Shown: positions 1 to 8,070, counted from the first letter of the stretch. The stretch: DNA of 64,000 nucleotides from Hymenobacter siberiensis (GCF_018967845.1 NZ_JAHLZZ010000001.1:2418001-2482000), one strand, 5' to 3'. Notes: generated by a model not told the origin, from the sequence alone. Made by a program: numbers and translations.

Positions 1-665
1 AGCTGCAATACCAGGTGCTGAACGATGGCCGCGCGGTGTACCTGCGCATCAAAGCCGCCGACCCGGCCACCCAGGCCAAAATTGTGCGGCTGGGCCTCAC
101 GGTCTGGCTCGATACCACGGGCCGCAACCAGCACCAGTTTGGGGTGCGGTTTCCGATAGGCGGGCCTCTGGCTGGGCGTGGCGAGCCCGAAGGCGGCGAC
201 CAGCAGTCCGAGCTCGGCTCGCCTGCCGAACGCCGGGCGGCCCGGCATGAGCGCATGACGCGGGTAATCGGCAATATGCGTGAGATGGAGCTCCTCAACT
301 ACAAAGGCAGCAAGGAGCCCACCCTCACCGATGCCCAGTCGCAGCTCGGCGTGAAAGCCGCCCTTGGCGTGGATGCGCAGGAAGACCTGATTTATGAGCT
401 GGCCGTGCCGATGCGCCTGCTTTACCGCAAACTGCCCGCGCTGGCCGGCGGCCGGCCCGCCGTGGTAGGCATCACCATCGCTGGCAACAAGTGGAACCCG
501 CCCGTGGGCAGCCCCGGCGGCAGCGTGATGAACAGCGGCCAGGGCGGCATGGGCATGCGCGGCGGTATGCCTGGCGGTGGCATGCGGGGTGGCGGCATGC
601 GCGGCAGCTACGGCATTGAAAGCATCTCCCTGAAAACCAGCGTGCAGCTCAGTAGCGGTAAGTAG
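1..665 (+). CDS. Hypothetical protein, 3' part only
   Basis: The reading frame is open from the first bases of the window (first complete codon at base 3), so the true start lies upstream. About 220 residues are visible. The N-terminal visible part (LQYQVLNDGRAVYLRIKAAD) reads like a beta-rich secreted domain, and the last 45 residues form a low-complexity Gly/Met/Arg tail with repeated GGMRGG units before an ordinary stop. I do not recognise the family. It converges on the T9SS plug gene with 17 bases between the two stops. Confidence 0.7.
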   Translation, partial: LQYQVLNDGRAVYLRIKAADPATQAKIVRLGLTVWLDTTGRNQHQFGVRFPIGGPLAGRGEPEGGDQQSELGSPAERRAARHERMTRVIGNMREMELLNYKGSKEPTLTDAQSQLGVKAALGVDAQEDLIYELAVPMRLLYRKLPALAGGRPAVVGITIAGNKWNPPVGSPGGSVMNSGQGGMGMRGGMPGGGMRGGGMRGSYGIESISLKTSVQLSSGK

Positions 666-682
666 CTTGCCGGGCCGGCGGG

Positions 683-2014
683 CTACTGCCGGCTGTTCAT
701 ATCCACGGCTTTGTAGCCGATAAGCAGGTCGGCGCGGGTGCCGGGCGGGCGGTAGTACACCAGCAGGTCGTACTGGTTTTCGGTTTCGTAGTGCGTGCCT
801 TCGAAGTACACTTCGTTGGGGGCCTTGCCGGCGGCCCCGGCCACGGCAAAATCGTAGTTGTAGTAGCCTTGCTTAAGCAGGGCGTGGCCGGTGTAGAGCT
901 GCTGCGCTTCGTCGTATTTCAGCTTGAACTCGTCCTTCAGCTGCCAGTCGGTGAGGGCACCAAACACGTAGACCGGGCCGGGCGCGGGCTGCGGGGCTTT
1001 TAGCTGAAACTGCACGTCGGCGTAGTCGGCGTTGGTGGCGCCGTTGCCGTATTCGCGGCTCTCGAACACGCGCTGGCCGTTGGAATCCACGTACTGGTTG
1101 TAGGCCGTCTGGCTGCGCGATACTTCGGGCTGCAGCTGCACCGTGGTCGCGGGCATGGCGCGCGGGTCTACGTGCAGCACGCCAATGCCCACCGTCTGGA
1201 TGGAGCGGGTATCGAAATACCGGTACTCGCTGAGGCCGGGAAAGGCATTCTCGAAGTTGAAATACTGGTAGTCGAGGCGGCGCTCGGCGTCGCGCACGAA
1301 GGTGGGGCGCAGGTTGTACTTGGCGTTGTCCCAGCGGAAGTTCTGGCGCAGCACCACCTTCACTTCCACGGCGGGGTTCACCAAGTCCACGGTGCCGTAG
1401 CCAATACTGAAATCGAGCTGCTGCATGGTGAACCGCTCCTGCCCGCCGATGACGATGCCCGGGGCCAGGCCCACACTCACCTGGTTCTCATACACCAGCA
1501 GCCGGCGCGATACCACCGGTACACTACCCGCGCTTTGTACCACCAGCAGGTAGTTGCCGCTCAGCTTCACCTGCGGGGCGCGCAGCCGGTAGTGGAAATA
1601 CGGCACCTTGGTACCCGTGCCCACCCGGTAATCGGTGATGAGAAACTCGTTGATTTCGCTCAGAAACTGCATGTCCGTGAGCACCGACGGCTGCCAGTCC
1701 ACATCGCAGTGAATGAGCTTGGCGGTGAAGCGCTGGCTTTGCGGGCCTAACACGTCAAACTCCAGCACGATGCTCGGGCTCTGGCCCAGCGGCACCACCG
1801 GCGGCTGCAATACCTCGTTGGGCCGGCCCGTATTCACGTAGCACTGCACGCTGCGCACGTCGGGCGCGTAGGTGTAGTCCTGGTAGCGCAGGGTTTTATC
1901 GGCGTAGTATTCGGGCGGGCGCTGGGTGCCGGGCGCGGTGCTGGTGATGGGGGTGCCCAGCGGCACGCAGGCGGCGGCCAGCAGCAGGAGAGAGGCAAGG
2001 GGAAGAAAGCGCAT
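683..2014 (-). CDS. Type IX secretion system plug protein (DUF5103), lipoprotein
   Basis: This 443-residue protein matches in composition and length the DUF5103 family, now known as the plug that closes the SprA translocon of the type IX secretion system on its periplasmic side. I chose the internal ATG at 2014 over a frame start 14 codons upstream because it gives a clean lipoprotein signal: MRFLPLAS, a leucine/alanine core, then a lipobox-like LAAAC. The rest is beta-rich with many Tyr and Asn, ending in a carbohydrate-binding-like fold (VYVFGALTDWQ) as in the family. A box TACTTTCG, one base off the Bacteroidota -7 consensus, ends 4 nt before the ATG. The T9SS-sorted protein further along the window would use this export route. 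Family assignment is from memory of the sequence signature. Confidence 0.8.
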   Translation of the reverse strand: MRFLPLASLLLLAAACVPLGTPITSTAPGTQRPPEYYADKTLRYQDYTYAPDVRSVQCYVNTGRPNEVLQPPVVPLGQSPSIVLEFDVLGPQSQRFTAKLIHCDVDWQPSVLTDMQFLSEINEFLITDYRVGTGTKVPYFHYRLRAPQVKLSGNYLLVVQSAGSVPVVSRRLLVYENQVSVGLAPGIVIGGQERFTMQQLDFSIGYGTVDLVNPAVEVKVVLRQNFRWDNAKYNLRPTFVRDAERRLDYQYFNFENAFPGLSEYRYFDTRSIQTVGIGVLHVDPRAMPATTVQLQPEVSRSQTAYNQYVDSNGQRVFESREYGNGATNADYADVQFQLKAPQPAPGPVYVFGALTDWQLKDEFKLKYDEAQQLYTGHALLKQGYYNYDFAVAGAAGKAPNEVYFEGTHYETENQYDLLVYYRPPGTRADLLIGYKAVDMNSRQ

Positions 2015-2174
2015 GGCACGAAAGTACGGTTGCCTGCCCGCCAATGCCGGGCGCAACGACTGCGCAGCGTTATTTTACGTTACCAATAGGGCGGCCCTGG
2101 TGCCCAGCCGGTATTGCCGGCCGCACGCAGCCGTCGTTCACATGTCCTTTTTCCCATTCCAATTCCCCCGCCCC

Positions 2175-2810
2175 ATGCGCGTACACACCCAGGAAACCCA
2201 AGCCAGCCTCACGCCCAAAACGTCGCTGCAGATTTTAAAAGAAGGCAACAGCCGATTCGTCAACAACCTGAAAGCCAACCGTAACCTACTGGAGCAGGCC
2301 GGCTATACCGCCGACGGCCAATTCCCATTCGCCGTTATCCTGAGCTGCATCGACAGTCGGACGTCGGCCGAGCTGATTTTTGACCAGGGCCTGGGCGATG
2401 TGTTCAGCGTGCGCGTGGCCGGTAACATCATCAACGAAGACATTCTGGGCAGCATGGAATTTGCTTGCAAGGTGGCCGGCTCGAAAATAATTGTGGTGCT
2501 GGGCCACACCAAATGCGGTGCCGTGAAGGGTGCCTGCGACCACGTGGAAATGGGCAACCTGACGGCCCTGCTCAATAAAATTCAGCCGGCCGTATTCAAC
2601 GAGAAAACCGAAACCGAAGACCGCACTTCCGGCAATCCGGCCTTCGTGGAAAAAGTATCCCTGATAAACGTGAAACGCACGGTACAGGCCATCCTGGAGC
2701 GCAGCCCGATACTGAAAGAGATGATTGAAGCGGGCCAGGTCGGCATTGTGGGCGGCATGCACGACATTGCCACGGGCCAGGTGGCTTTTCTGGAAGACGA
2801 AGCGGCTTAG
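2175..2810 (+). CDS. Beta-class carbonic anhydrase
   Basis: The 211-residue product interconverts CO2 and bicarbonate in the cytoplasm. It shows the beta-class signatures: CIDSR (Cys zinc ligand with the Asp-Arg dyad), RVAGNIIN, and GHTKCGAVKGAC, which carries the His and second Cys zinc ligands. The reading frame is open far upstream, across the plug-gene start on the other strand, so the start is uncertain; I chose MRVHTQET at 2175, with MSFFPFQF at 2142 as the alternative. It is divergent from the T9SS plug gene. Length fits the family. Which physiological role it has here is not shown by context. Confidence 0.9.
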   Translation: MRVHTQETQASLTPKTSLQILKEGNSRFVNNLKANRNLLEQAGYTADGQFPFAVILSCIDSRTSAELIFDQGLGDVFSVRVAGNIINEDILGSMEFACKVAGSKIIVVLGHTKCGAVKGACDHVEMGNLTALLNKIQPAVFNEKTETEDRTSGNPAFVEKVSLINVKRTVQAILERSPILKEMIEAGQVGIVGGMHDIATGQVAFLEDEAA

Positions 2811-2938
2811 CGGCGCTGGCGGGGAGGTAGCCGACACGCACATCATGCCGGACCTGCTTGGCCATATATGTCAGCTTTAAAACCACCGAAATATATTCCC
2901 ATGTTGCTCAACGAGCCTTACCAGCTTCCTGGCTCGAT

Positions 2939-3070
2939 AGCCGGGGTCTGTAACCGGCGAGTTGCGGCAAGCCAGCTCATCTAGCCGGTATCCCGCAACT
3001 CACTTGCGTACTAAGGACGGATTGCCGCAACTTGCAATAGCTGCGAGTTGCGGCAATCCAAATGTTAGTG
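2939..3070. repeat. Nested inverted and direct repeats at the left edge of the AT-rich island
   Basis: A 17-bp unit GCGAGTTGCGGCAAGCC (2957-2973) recurs as a direct copy at 3043-3059 (one mismatch) and inverted at 3019-3035; a shorter inverted CCGCAACTC lies at 2993-3001. The pair 3019-3032 and 3046-3059 forms a perfect 14-bp hairpin with a 13-nt loop. The block is bracketed by GTAAC (2950-2954) and GTTAGTG (3064-3070), so it could be a degenerate attC or the attachment end of the cassette island. The rest of 2811-3122 holds no gene that I can see. Confidence 0.6.
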
Positions 3071-3122
3071 GCAAGGCTGACAGACGCAACACACGGACAG
3101 ACAAATTCAAAATAAAAGAAGA

Positions 3123-3734
3123 ATGAAAATAGTTTTTACAATAATTGGACTGATAGTTTTAGCAATAGTAATTTTTGCTGTTTACCGATTTATTACTGTT
3201 AAACGACAAAATAACAAACTTAATGCAGAACGCTTTGACAGATTAAAAGAGCTCTACGACAAACTCGAAAGTGGACAAGAAATTACTGAAAATGACGTTC
3301 TGCCTTTTGCAAAAAACATATTGACCAGACAAACAGCATTTCAACTTTTAGCTGACCACGACAAGACAAATCTTTTTCCGAAGGAATTCAATAATTTAAT
3401 TTCAGGTGCTGAAAGTAATCTTGCAAATTGGTTAGAGTTTCCGACTGAACTTGATGCTTGTCCTGACGAAATTGAACATATTAAACGTGTAACTTTTGAC
3501 TTTGACGGACAAAACAACTTTGTTCACTATGAAGTTTTCAAATGTCGAGTGAACGAGCCACATTGGTCTGCAAAAGACGGATGGTTTTTAGGTATAGTTG
3601 GACCATATTTTGACAACAGCAAACCTTACGACTTTCCTCACGCAACATTTAGTAGAATAAGTAGCACGTTGGACAAAGTTACACCAGAAGAAGAAGCAAA
3701 ATGGGTTCACGACAATATATCAAACAGACAATGA
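3123..3734 (+). CDS. Hypothetical cassette-borne protein with one N-terminal membrane helix
   Basis: This 203-residue protein has a hydrophobic helix at residues 2-24 (VFTIIGLIVLAIVIFAVY), then a charged, soluble domain with WLEFPTELDACPDEIE and YDFPHATFSRIS. I do not recognise the family. The gene is strongly AT-rich and uses codons such as AAA, GAA and TTT, unlike the GC-rich neighbours. It starts about 50 nt after the GTTAGTG of the left repeat block and ends 13 nt before the first attC-like hairpin, which is the layout of an integron gene cassette. It is probably a membrane-anchored accessory protein acquired by transfer; the function is unknown. Confidence 0.75.
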   Translation: MKIVFTIIGLIVLAIVIFAVYRFITVKRQNNKLNAERFDRLKELYDKLESGQEITENDVLPFAKNILTRQTAFQLLADHDKTNLFPKEFNNLISGAESNLANWLEFPTELDACPDEIEHIKRVTFDFDGQNNFVHYEVFKCRVNEPHWSAKDGWFLGIVGPYFDNSKPYDFPHATFSRISSTLDKVTPEEEAKWVHDNISNRQ

Positions 3735-3747
3735 AAAGAAGCCCAGC

Positions 3748-3879
3748 CACTAACAGGCGTTTGGCAAAAAAGCGGGTTCAGTGCTTAAATGAAGCTTTGT
3801 GCTTCGTATCAAGTTCAGTGCTGGCAGACAGTTTAGTGCTTCGAAATCCGCTTCTTCGCCAAGCGCCAAAACGTTAGAC
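3748..3879 (+). repeat. attC-like site 1 (cassette end)
   Basis: The site opens with CACTAAC (3748-3754). The left arm GGCGTTTGGCAAAAAAGCGG (3756-3775) pairs with the right arm at 3848-3867 at 17 of 20 positions, followed by GTTA at 3873-3876. The loop carries GGTTCAGTGCT, also found in site 3. An IS element starts at 3877, directly after the GTTA, so the last three bases of the apparent GTTAGAC core come from the IS. The AAC...hairpin...GTT arrangement is that of integron attC sites; no recombination is shown by sequence alone. Confidence 0.65.
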
Positions 3880-4857
3880 TTGTTGCGAGCTATTAATCAC
3901 AGATTTAAGCTGAAATTCCACAAGCCCGCACACACTCCCAGCACGTCATTGTACAGGTTCAAATTATGCAAACGTAATCGGTCTTCCAAAATTCGATAAC
4001 GTTTCAATCCGCCAATGCTATGCTCTACGGTAATTCGTTCACTTGCTTGTTTTGTATTTATTTCTCGTTGTTCATCGGTGAGTTCTTTCCCTTTCGGCTT
4101 TTTGATAGGAATAAAAACTTTCCGGCAAACGTAGTCTTTCGCGAAGCCCAAAAACCCCAGGTCCAACCGCACCTTGAACTTTTTAAACCACTCTTTATCA
4201 ACTGGTAAAATGCTTTTTAGCACACTGTAGTCGTGGTGTCTTCCGCCGTAACAACGGCTGATAAAACCAATCCAGCGAATGGTCGTTGAAATAACTATCT
4301 CTTTTACGGCGTGTATTTTTTTTTACCGCTATAGTAGTCTTTTTGCATCTCTTTATTTCCTGGTCGTTGCTTGCGTTGCTCTGTTCCATCGACCAATAAC
4401 GTCTCGTGTTCCTGAAAATAGGCTTCAAATTCGGCCACTGTCGCAAATTCCCGCTTTGGCGCATGCCCGGTTTGCTCCAGCGCTTCTTGGAGCACCGTAA
4501 TGCCTAATTCCTGGTTGCGTTTCGCGTTGGAACCGTCCATCCCACTGACCAATCCCAACAAATCATACGTCAAGTTTGCTTTGAAGCTGAATAGGGTGAA
4601 AAGCAGTAATTCTTCTTCTGTTTTAAGGGCTACTTCATACGGCGCAAAAGCCCCACGTTCAATCATATCTGTTCCATTTAACCGAAAATACGCCTGCTTA
4701 AAATGCGCCAAAAGCTGCGCAAAACGCTCCGCCGTGAGTCCCGTGGCAGCACGCCATTTACGCGAAGTAGTGAGGTTTTTTACGGAAAAGTTCATGTTCT
4801 AAATTTAAGTACAGTTTGTCGAAAATTCCGCACTTCACTCACTTCGCAACAAGTCTA
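3875..4857 (-). mobile_element. IS5-family (ISL2-like) insertion sequence
   Basis: The element spans 3877-4855 (979 bp). Its ends are 12-bp perfect terminal inverted repeats, GACTTGTTGCGA at 3877-3888 and its complement at 4844-4855, flanked by a TA duplication at 3875-3876 and 4856-4857. One transposase in two overlapping frames fills it on the minus strand. Size, TA target and DDE protein type fit the ISL2-like part of the IS5 family. The insertion sits directly after the GTTA of the first attC-like site. Confidence 0.85.
3897..4795 (-). CDS. IS5-type DDE transposase, probably made by -1 frameshifting
   Basis: The first frame starts at 4795 (MNFSVKNLTTSRKW) and contains LLVDGTEQ with the first catalytic Asp and QKDYYSGKKK. 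It then meets a run of nine A on the coding strand (T9 on the plus strand, 4316-4324) and stops at 4304. Slipping back one base on that run gives a seamless continuation, GKKKIHAVKEIVIS, then GGRHHDYSVLK (second Asp) and ITVEHSIGGLKRYR (catalytic Glu), ending at 3897. The fused product would be 299 residues, normal for the family. Programmed -1 frameshifting on an A-run is known in several IS families; a plain one-base deletion that killed the gene is the alternative. Confidence 0.8.
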
Positions 4858-5000
4858 TTGTTTCCGGACTTTCATACGACCCAATGACTGAAGCAGATGA
4901 ATTGGTTCACTTTTCGTATGACATTGACAACAAAATTTTGACTGGCGGAAGTTACAATAGATACGAAACAGTGAAAAAGCCTTGGTGGAAAATGTGGTGA
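4857..5000 (+). pseudogene. Remnant of a cassette reading frame cut by the IS
   Basis: From the right IS border an open frame runs for 47 codons (VSGLSYDPMTEADELVHFSY, ending KKPWWKMW) to a TGA at 4998. It has no start codon, is AT-rich and lies directly before the second attC-like hairpin, so it looks like the 3' end of a cassette gene whose 5' part was lost, perhaps in an IS-linked deletion. I do not recognise the protein. Confidence 0.45.
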
Positions 5001-5016
5001 CAGACAAGGGTATGCA

Positions 5017-5208
5017 CATAACATTGGTATTGCTGCAAGTGGGGCTGGACGTTGAAACTTCGGCTGTTTGCATCGCTGTACTTTAGTTCGGGCAGACGAA
5101 TATCTATTTGGCTTTTTGTTGTTAACTTCAACTTTATATTTTCAATTGGGCAGCGGTTCCGGGCTGGACGTTCAATGAATTCCCCACCTGCAGCAATACC
5201 TGTTCGTC
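5017..5208 (+). repeat. attC-like site 2 (cassette end)
   Basis: After CATAAC (5017-5022) the arm GGTATTGCTGCAAGTGGGG (5026-5044) pairs with 5182-5200 at 18 of 19 positions, followed by GTTCGTC (5202-5208). The long loop repeats GGGCTGGACGTT at 5043 and 5161. This is a different sequence type from sites 1 and 3 but the same layout. The stretch 5209-5356 holds a 50-codon start-less frame ending at 5349 (ending NFVSGFKK) that I cannot assign. Confidence 0.6.
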
Positions 5209-5356
5209 GTCGGGCAGCCTAAAAACGAGACAGGAAAAGAAACGGGAAAAAGAGATGATGAAAATGCTATGGAAATACTGAGTGACCAGATAATACGACC
5301 AACTAGCTTTGTAATAGACTCGTTGAATTTTGTTAGTGGTTTCAAAAAATAAAAAA

Positions 5357-5893
5357 ATGAAATACTTAATAATTTTACTCGTACTCGGCTTATCCGCTAA
5401 TTCAAATATGAAACATATTTATAATTTTTCAACTCAATCGAACATCAAGGAATGGCGTATTGTCAACGATGGTGTGATGGGTGGTATATCAAAGAGTTCA
5501 TTTGTGCTTACCGATGCAGGACATGGACAATTTTCAGGTCACGTTTCATTGGCGAACAACGGAGGATTTGCCTCGACTCAACTGAACACAACAATCAAAC
5601 TAGCAGAAGAAAAGACATTTGTTGTTTTGCGGGTAAAAGGCGATGGTAAGAATTATGAGTTTCGTTTGAAGGGCAGTATTTCGCAGTCTGAGTCTTATGT
5701 GCACCAATTTAGCACTTCAGGAGAATGGGAAAACATTAAGTTAGAAATCAGGGAATTTTACCCGCAGTATCGAGGGCGCAAAATGAACATCCCGAATTTT
5801 AATTTTGCAAGCATCGAACAATTGAGTTTTTTGATTGCCAACAAGCAAGACGAAGACTTCAAATTATTGATTGATTGGATAGGCTTGGAGTAA
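5357..5893 (+). CDS. CIA30-family protein on a cassette
   Basis: The 178-residue protein has a short hydrophobic signal (MKYLIILLVLGLSANSN) and then a galactose-binding-like domain with the CIA30 signature: WRIVNDGVMGGISKS near residue 32, GQFSGHVSLANNGGFAS near residue 55, and LRVKGDGKNYEFRL. CIA30 proteins were named for a mitochondrial complex I assembly factor; bacterial copies are mostly uncharacterised and predicted exported or soluble. I took the ATG at 5357 because the upstream frame start would prepend a lysine-rich leader without a signal. The gene is AT-rich, oriented like the other cassette genes and followed by an attC-like hairpin. Confidence 0.8.
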   Translation: MKYLIILLVLGLSANSNMKHIYNFSTQSNIKEWRIVNDGVMGGISKSSFVLTDAGHGQFSGHVSLANNGGFASTQLNTTIKLAEEKTFVVLRVKGDGKNYEFRLKGSISQSESYVHQFSTSGEWENIKLEIREFYPQYRGRKMNIPNFNFASIEQLSFLIANKQDEDFKLLIDWIGLE

Positions 5894-5957
5894 ATTCAAA
5901 GTTACCAGCGACTATTTTGGACGAGCGTAAAACATACAGCAGACAAGAAGGCCGACC

Positions 5958-6095
5958 CGATAACACTGGTTTGGCAAAAGTGGCGGTTCAGTGCTCCGCA
6001 GACACATTTGTGGTTAATCAAAGTTTGGTTCTCCGCATCAACATTTGTGGTGAAAATCGCCACCTTCGCCAAGCCCGAAACCGTCGTCGTTGCCA
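5958..6095 (+). repeat. attC-like site 3 (right edge of the island)
   Basis: CGATAAC (5958-5964) is followed by the arm GGTTTGGCAAAAGTGGCG (5968-5985), which pairs with 6058-6075 at 15 of 18 positions, and by GTTGCCA at 6089-6095. The loop starts with GGTTCAGTGCT as in site 1 and contains two ACATTTGTGGT units. The site ends two bases before the terminator of the GC-rich ABC-F gene, so it marks the island border. Confidence 0.65.
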
Positions 6096-6097
6096 TT

Positions 6098-6143
6098 AAA
6101 AAAGCCTCTCCTGAAGCAATTGCTTCTGGAGAGGCTTTTATTT
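6098..6143 (-). terminator. Rho-independent terminator of the ABC-F gene
   Basis: A hairpin with stem AAAGCCTCTCC pairing with GGAGAGGCTTT and the palindromic core GAAGCAATTGCTTC lies 20 bases past the ABC-F stop, with A/T runs on both sides. It could work in both directions and so also insulate the cassette island. Confidence 0.8.
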
Positions 6144-6159
6144 TTAAGCGGCTATGCGA

Positions 6160-8070
6160 CTATACTTCCGCCAGCATTTCCCACCGGTCATTCAACTGGG
6201 CCAGCTCCTTTTTCACCTGCTCGAATTTCATTGTCGCGTCTTTCAGCTGCGATGAGTTTTCGTAGATTTTCGGGTCGGCGAGCTGCTTTTCGTAGCCGGC
6301 TAGTTCTTTTTCCAGCGTATCGATTTTGGCTTCTACTTCGGCCAGTTCTTTCAGCGCCTTTTTCTGGTCGGGCGAGGACGTTTTAGCGGGAGCAGACTCG
6401 GATTTTTTGTCCTCCTTATGCTGCGGCTTGGGGGCCGAGGGGCTGGGCAGGCCGGCTTTCTTGGCGGCCTTCTCGCGGTCTTCCTGCCAGGTTTCGTACT
6501 CGGCGTAGGTGCCGGGGTACTCTTTCAGCTGAAAATCCTCGATGTACCAGATTTTAGTAGCCACGTTCTCCACGAAGAACCGGTCGTGACTAATCACGAT
6601 GAACGTGCCCTGGTACTGCTCCAGGGCCTGAATCAGGATGTTTACCGACACCATATCCAGGTGGTTGGTCGGTTCATCAAGCAGCAGGAAGTTGGCTTCT
6701 GAAATCAGGGTTTTGGCCAGGGCCACGCGGCTTTTCTCGCCACCGCTGAGGACTTTGATTTTCTTGAAAACCTCCTCGCCCGTGAATAGGAACGAGCCCA
6801 GTACCGAGCGCAACTCCATGTCGTTGCGCTTCGAGCCGGCCTCGCTCATCTCCTGCAAAATTTCGTTGTCGAGCGTCAGCGACTCCAGCTGGTGCTGGGC
6901 GTAGAACGACATAATCACGTTGTGGCCCAGCTGGTGCTTGCCGTTGGTGGGCGCTTCGGTGCCGGCCACGAGGCGCATAAGCGTCGATTTGCCCTTGCCG
7001 TTGGCGCCAATCAGCGCGATTTTGTCGCCCCGCTCGATGTGCACATTCGTGTCGCGGAAAATCAGCTTCTGGTCGTACTTCTTCGTCACGTGCTCCATGC
7101 GCAGAATGTGCCGGCCGGGCTCCACCTTGAAGGTGAACTTCATGTTGATTTTGGCGGCGTCCTGGGCCACGTCCTCAATGCGCTCCAGCTTGTCGAGGGC
7201 TTTCACGCGGCTTTGGGCCTGCTTGGCCTTGCTGGCCTTGGCCTTAAAGCGCTCAATGAACTTCTCAGCCTGCCGAATCTGGGCCTGCTGGTTATCAAAA
7301 GCACCTTTCTGAATGAGGTTGCGCTCCACCTTTTCTTCGAGGTAGTAGCTGTAGTTGCCGGCGTAGGGCACCAGCTTGCCGCTAATCACCTCCACCGTGG
7401 TGTTGGTGGTGCGGTCGAGAAAGGCCCGGTCGTGGCTCACGATGATGACGGCGCCCTCGTAGTCGGCCAGGTAGTTCTCAATCCACTTAATGGAGGGCAG
7501 GTCCAAGTGGTTGGTGGGTTCGTCGAGCAGCAGCAGCGAGGGCTGCTGGAGCAGGATTTTGGCCAGCATCACGCGCATGCGCCAGCCGCCCGAAAAGGAT
7601 TTGAGCGGCTTGGTCAGCTCCTCGGTCGTGAAGCCCAGGCCTTCGAGAATTTCCTCAGCGCGGGCCTGCATGGTGTAGCCGCCCAGCGCCTCAAACCGCT
7701 CCTGCATGGTGGCCAGCTTGTCGATGAGGTCGTCGGAATAATCGGTTTCGAACAGCACCAGAATGTCGTCGATTTTCTGCTGCAGCTCCAGGGCTTCGGC
7801 AAAAGCCTGCATGGCTACGTGCAGAATGCTTTCGTGCGTGTCGTAGCTCAGCAGGTCCTGGTTCAGGAAGCCCAGGCTCACGTCCTTGGCCATCGAAATC
7901 GAGCCGCCATCGGCCTTGTACTCGCCCACCAACAGGCGCAGTAGCGTCGATTTGCCGGTGCCATTGAGGCCGATAAGGCCAATTTTGTCCTTGGGCTTAA
8001 TGTGCAGGCTGGCGTTATCGTACAGCGCACGGGAGCCAAAGTGGAAGTCGAGGTCGGAAATGGAAATCAT
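6160..8070 (-). CDS. ABC-F family ATPase (first of two)
   Basis: This 636-residue protein has two ABC ATPase domains and no membrane segment, the mark of ABC-F proteins, which act on the ribosome as translation or antibiotic-protection factors. Domain 1 has GLNGTGKST, the signature FSGGWRMR and LLLLDEPTNHLDL; domain 2 has GANGKGKST, LSGGEKSR and LLLDEPTNHLDM. Between them lies the charged linker FIERFKAKASKAKQAQSR typical of the interdomain arm. The C-terminal 100 residues are a Lys/Glu-rich coiled coil. The start MISISDLDFHFG matches the usual N-terminus. A TACCTTTG box lies 22 nt upstream. Which ABC-F subfamily it belongs to I cannot tell. Confidence 0.92.
   Translation of the reverse strand: MISISDLDFHFGSRALYDNASLHIKPKDKIGLIGLNGTGKSTLLRLLVGEYKADGGSISMAKDVSLGFLNQDLLSYDTHESILHVAMQAFAEALELQQKIDDILVLFETDYSDDLIDKLATMQERFEALGGYTMQARAEEILEGLGFTTEELTKPLKSFSGGWRMRVMLAKILLQQPSLLLLDEPTNHLDLPSIKWIENYLADYEGAVIIVSHDRAFLDRTTNTTVEVISGKLVPYAGNYSYYLEEKVERNLIQKGAFDNQQAQIRQAEKFIERFKAKASKAKQAQSRVKALDKLERIEDVAQDAAKINMKFTFKVEPGRHILRMEHVTKKYDQKLIFRDTNVHIERGDKIALIGANGKGKSTLMRLVAGTEAPTNGKHQLGHNVIMSFYAQHQLESLTLDNEILQEMSEAGSKRNDMELRSVLGSFLFTGEEVFKKIKVLSGGEKSRVALAKTLISEANFLLLDEPTNHLDMVSVNILIQALEQYQGTFIVISHDRFFVENVATKIWYIEDFQLKEYPGTYAEYETWQEDREKAAKKAGLPSPSAPKPQHKEDKKSESAPAKTSSPDQKKALKELAEVEAKIDTLEKELAGYEKQLADPKIYENSSQLKDATMKFEQVKKELAQLNDRWEMLAEV

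Noticed and set aside
5182..5349. Open frame without start codon (ending NFVSGFKK) before the CIA30 gene
   Set aside because: It begins within the attC-like right arm and has no Met for most of its length; noted as a possible remnant but not called as a gene.
6892..7944. 350-codon open frame on the plus strand
   Set aside because: Antisense to the first ABC-F gene, whose motifs are complete.
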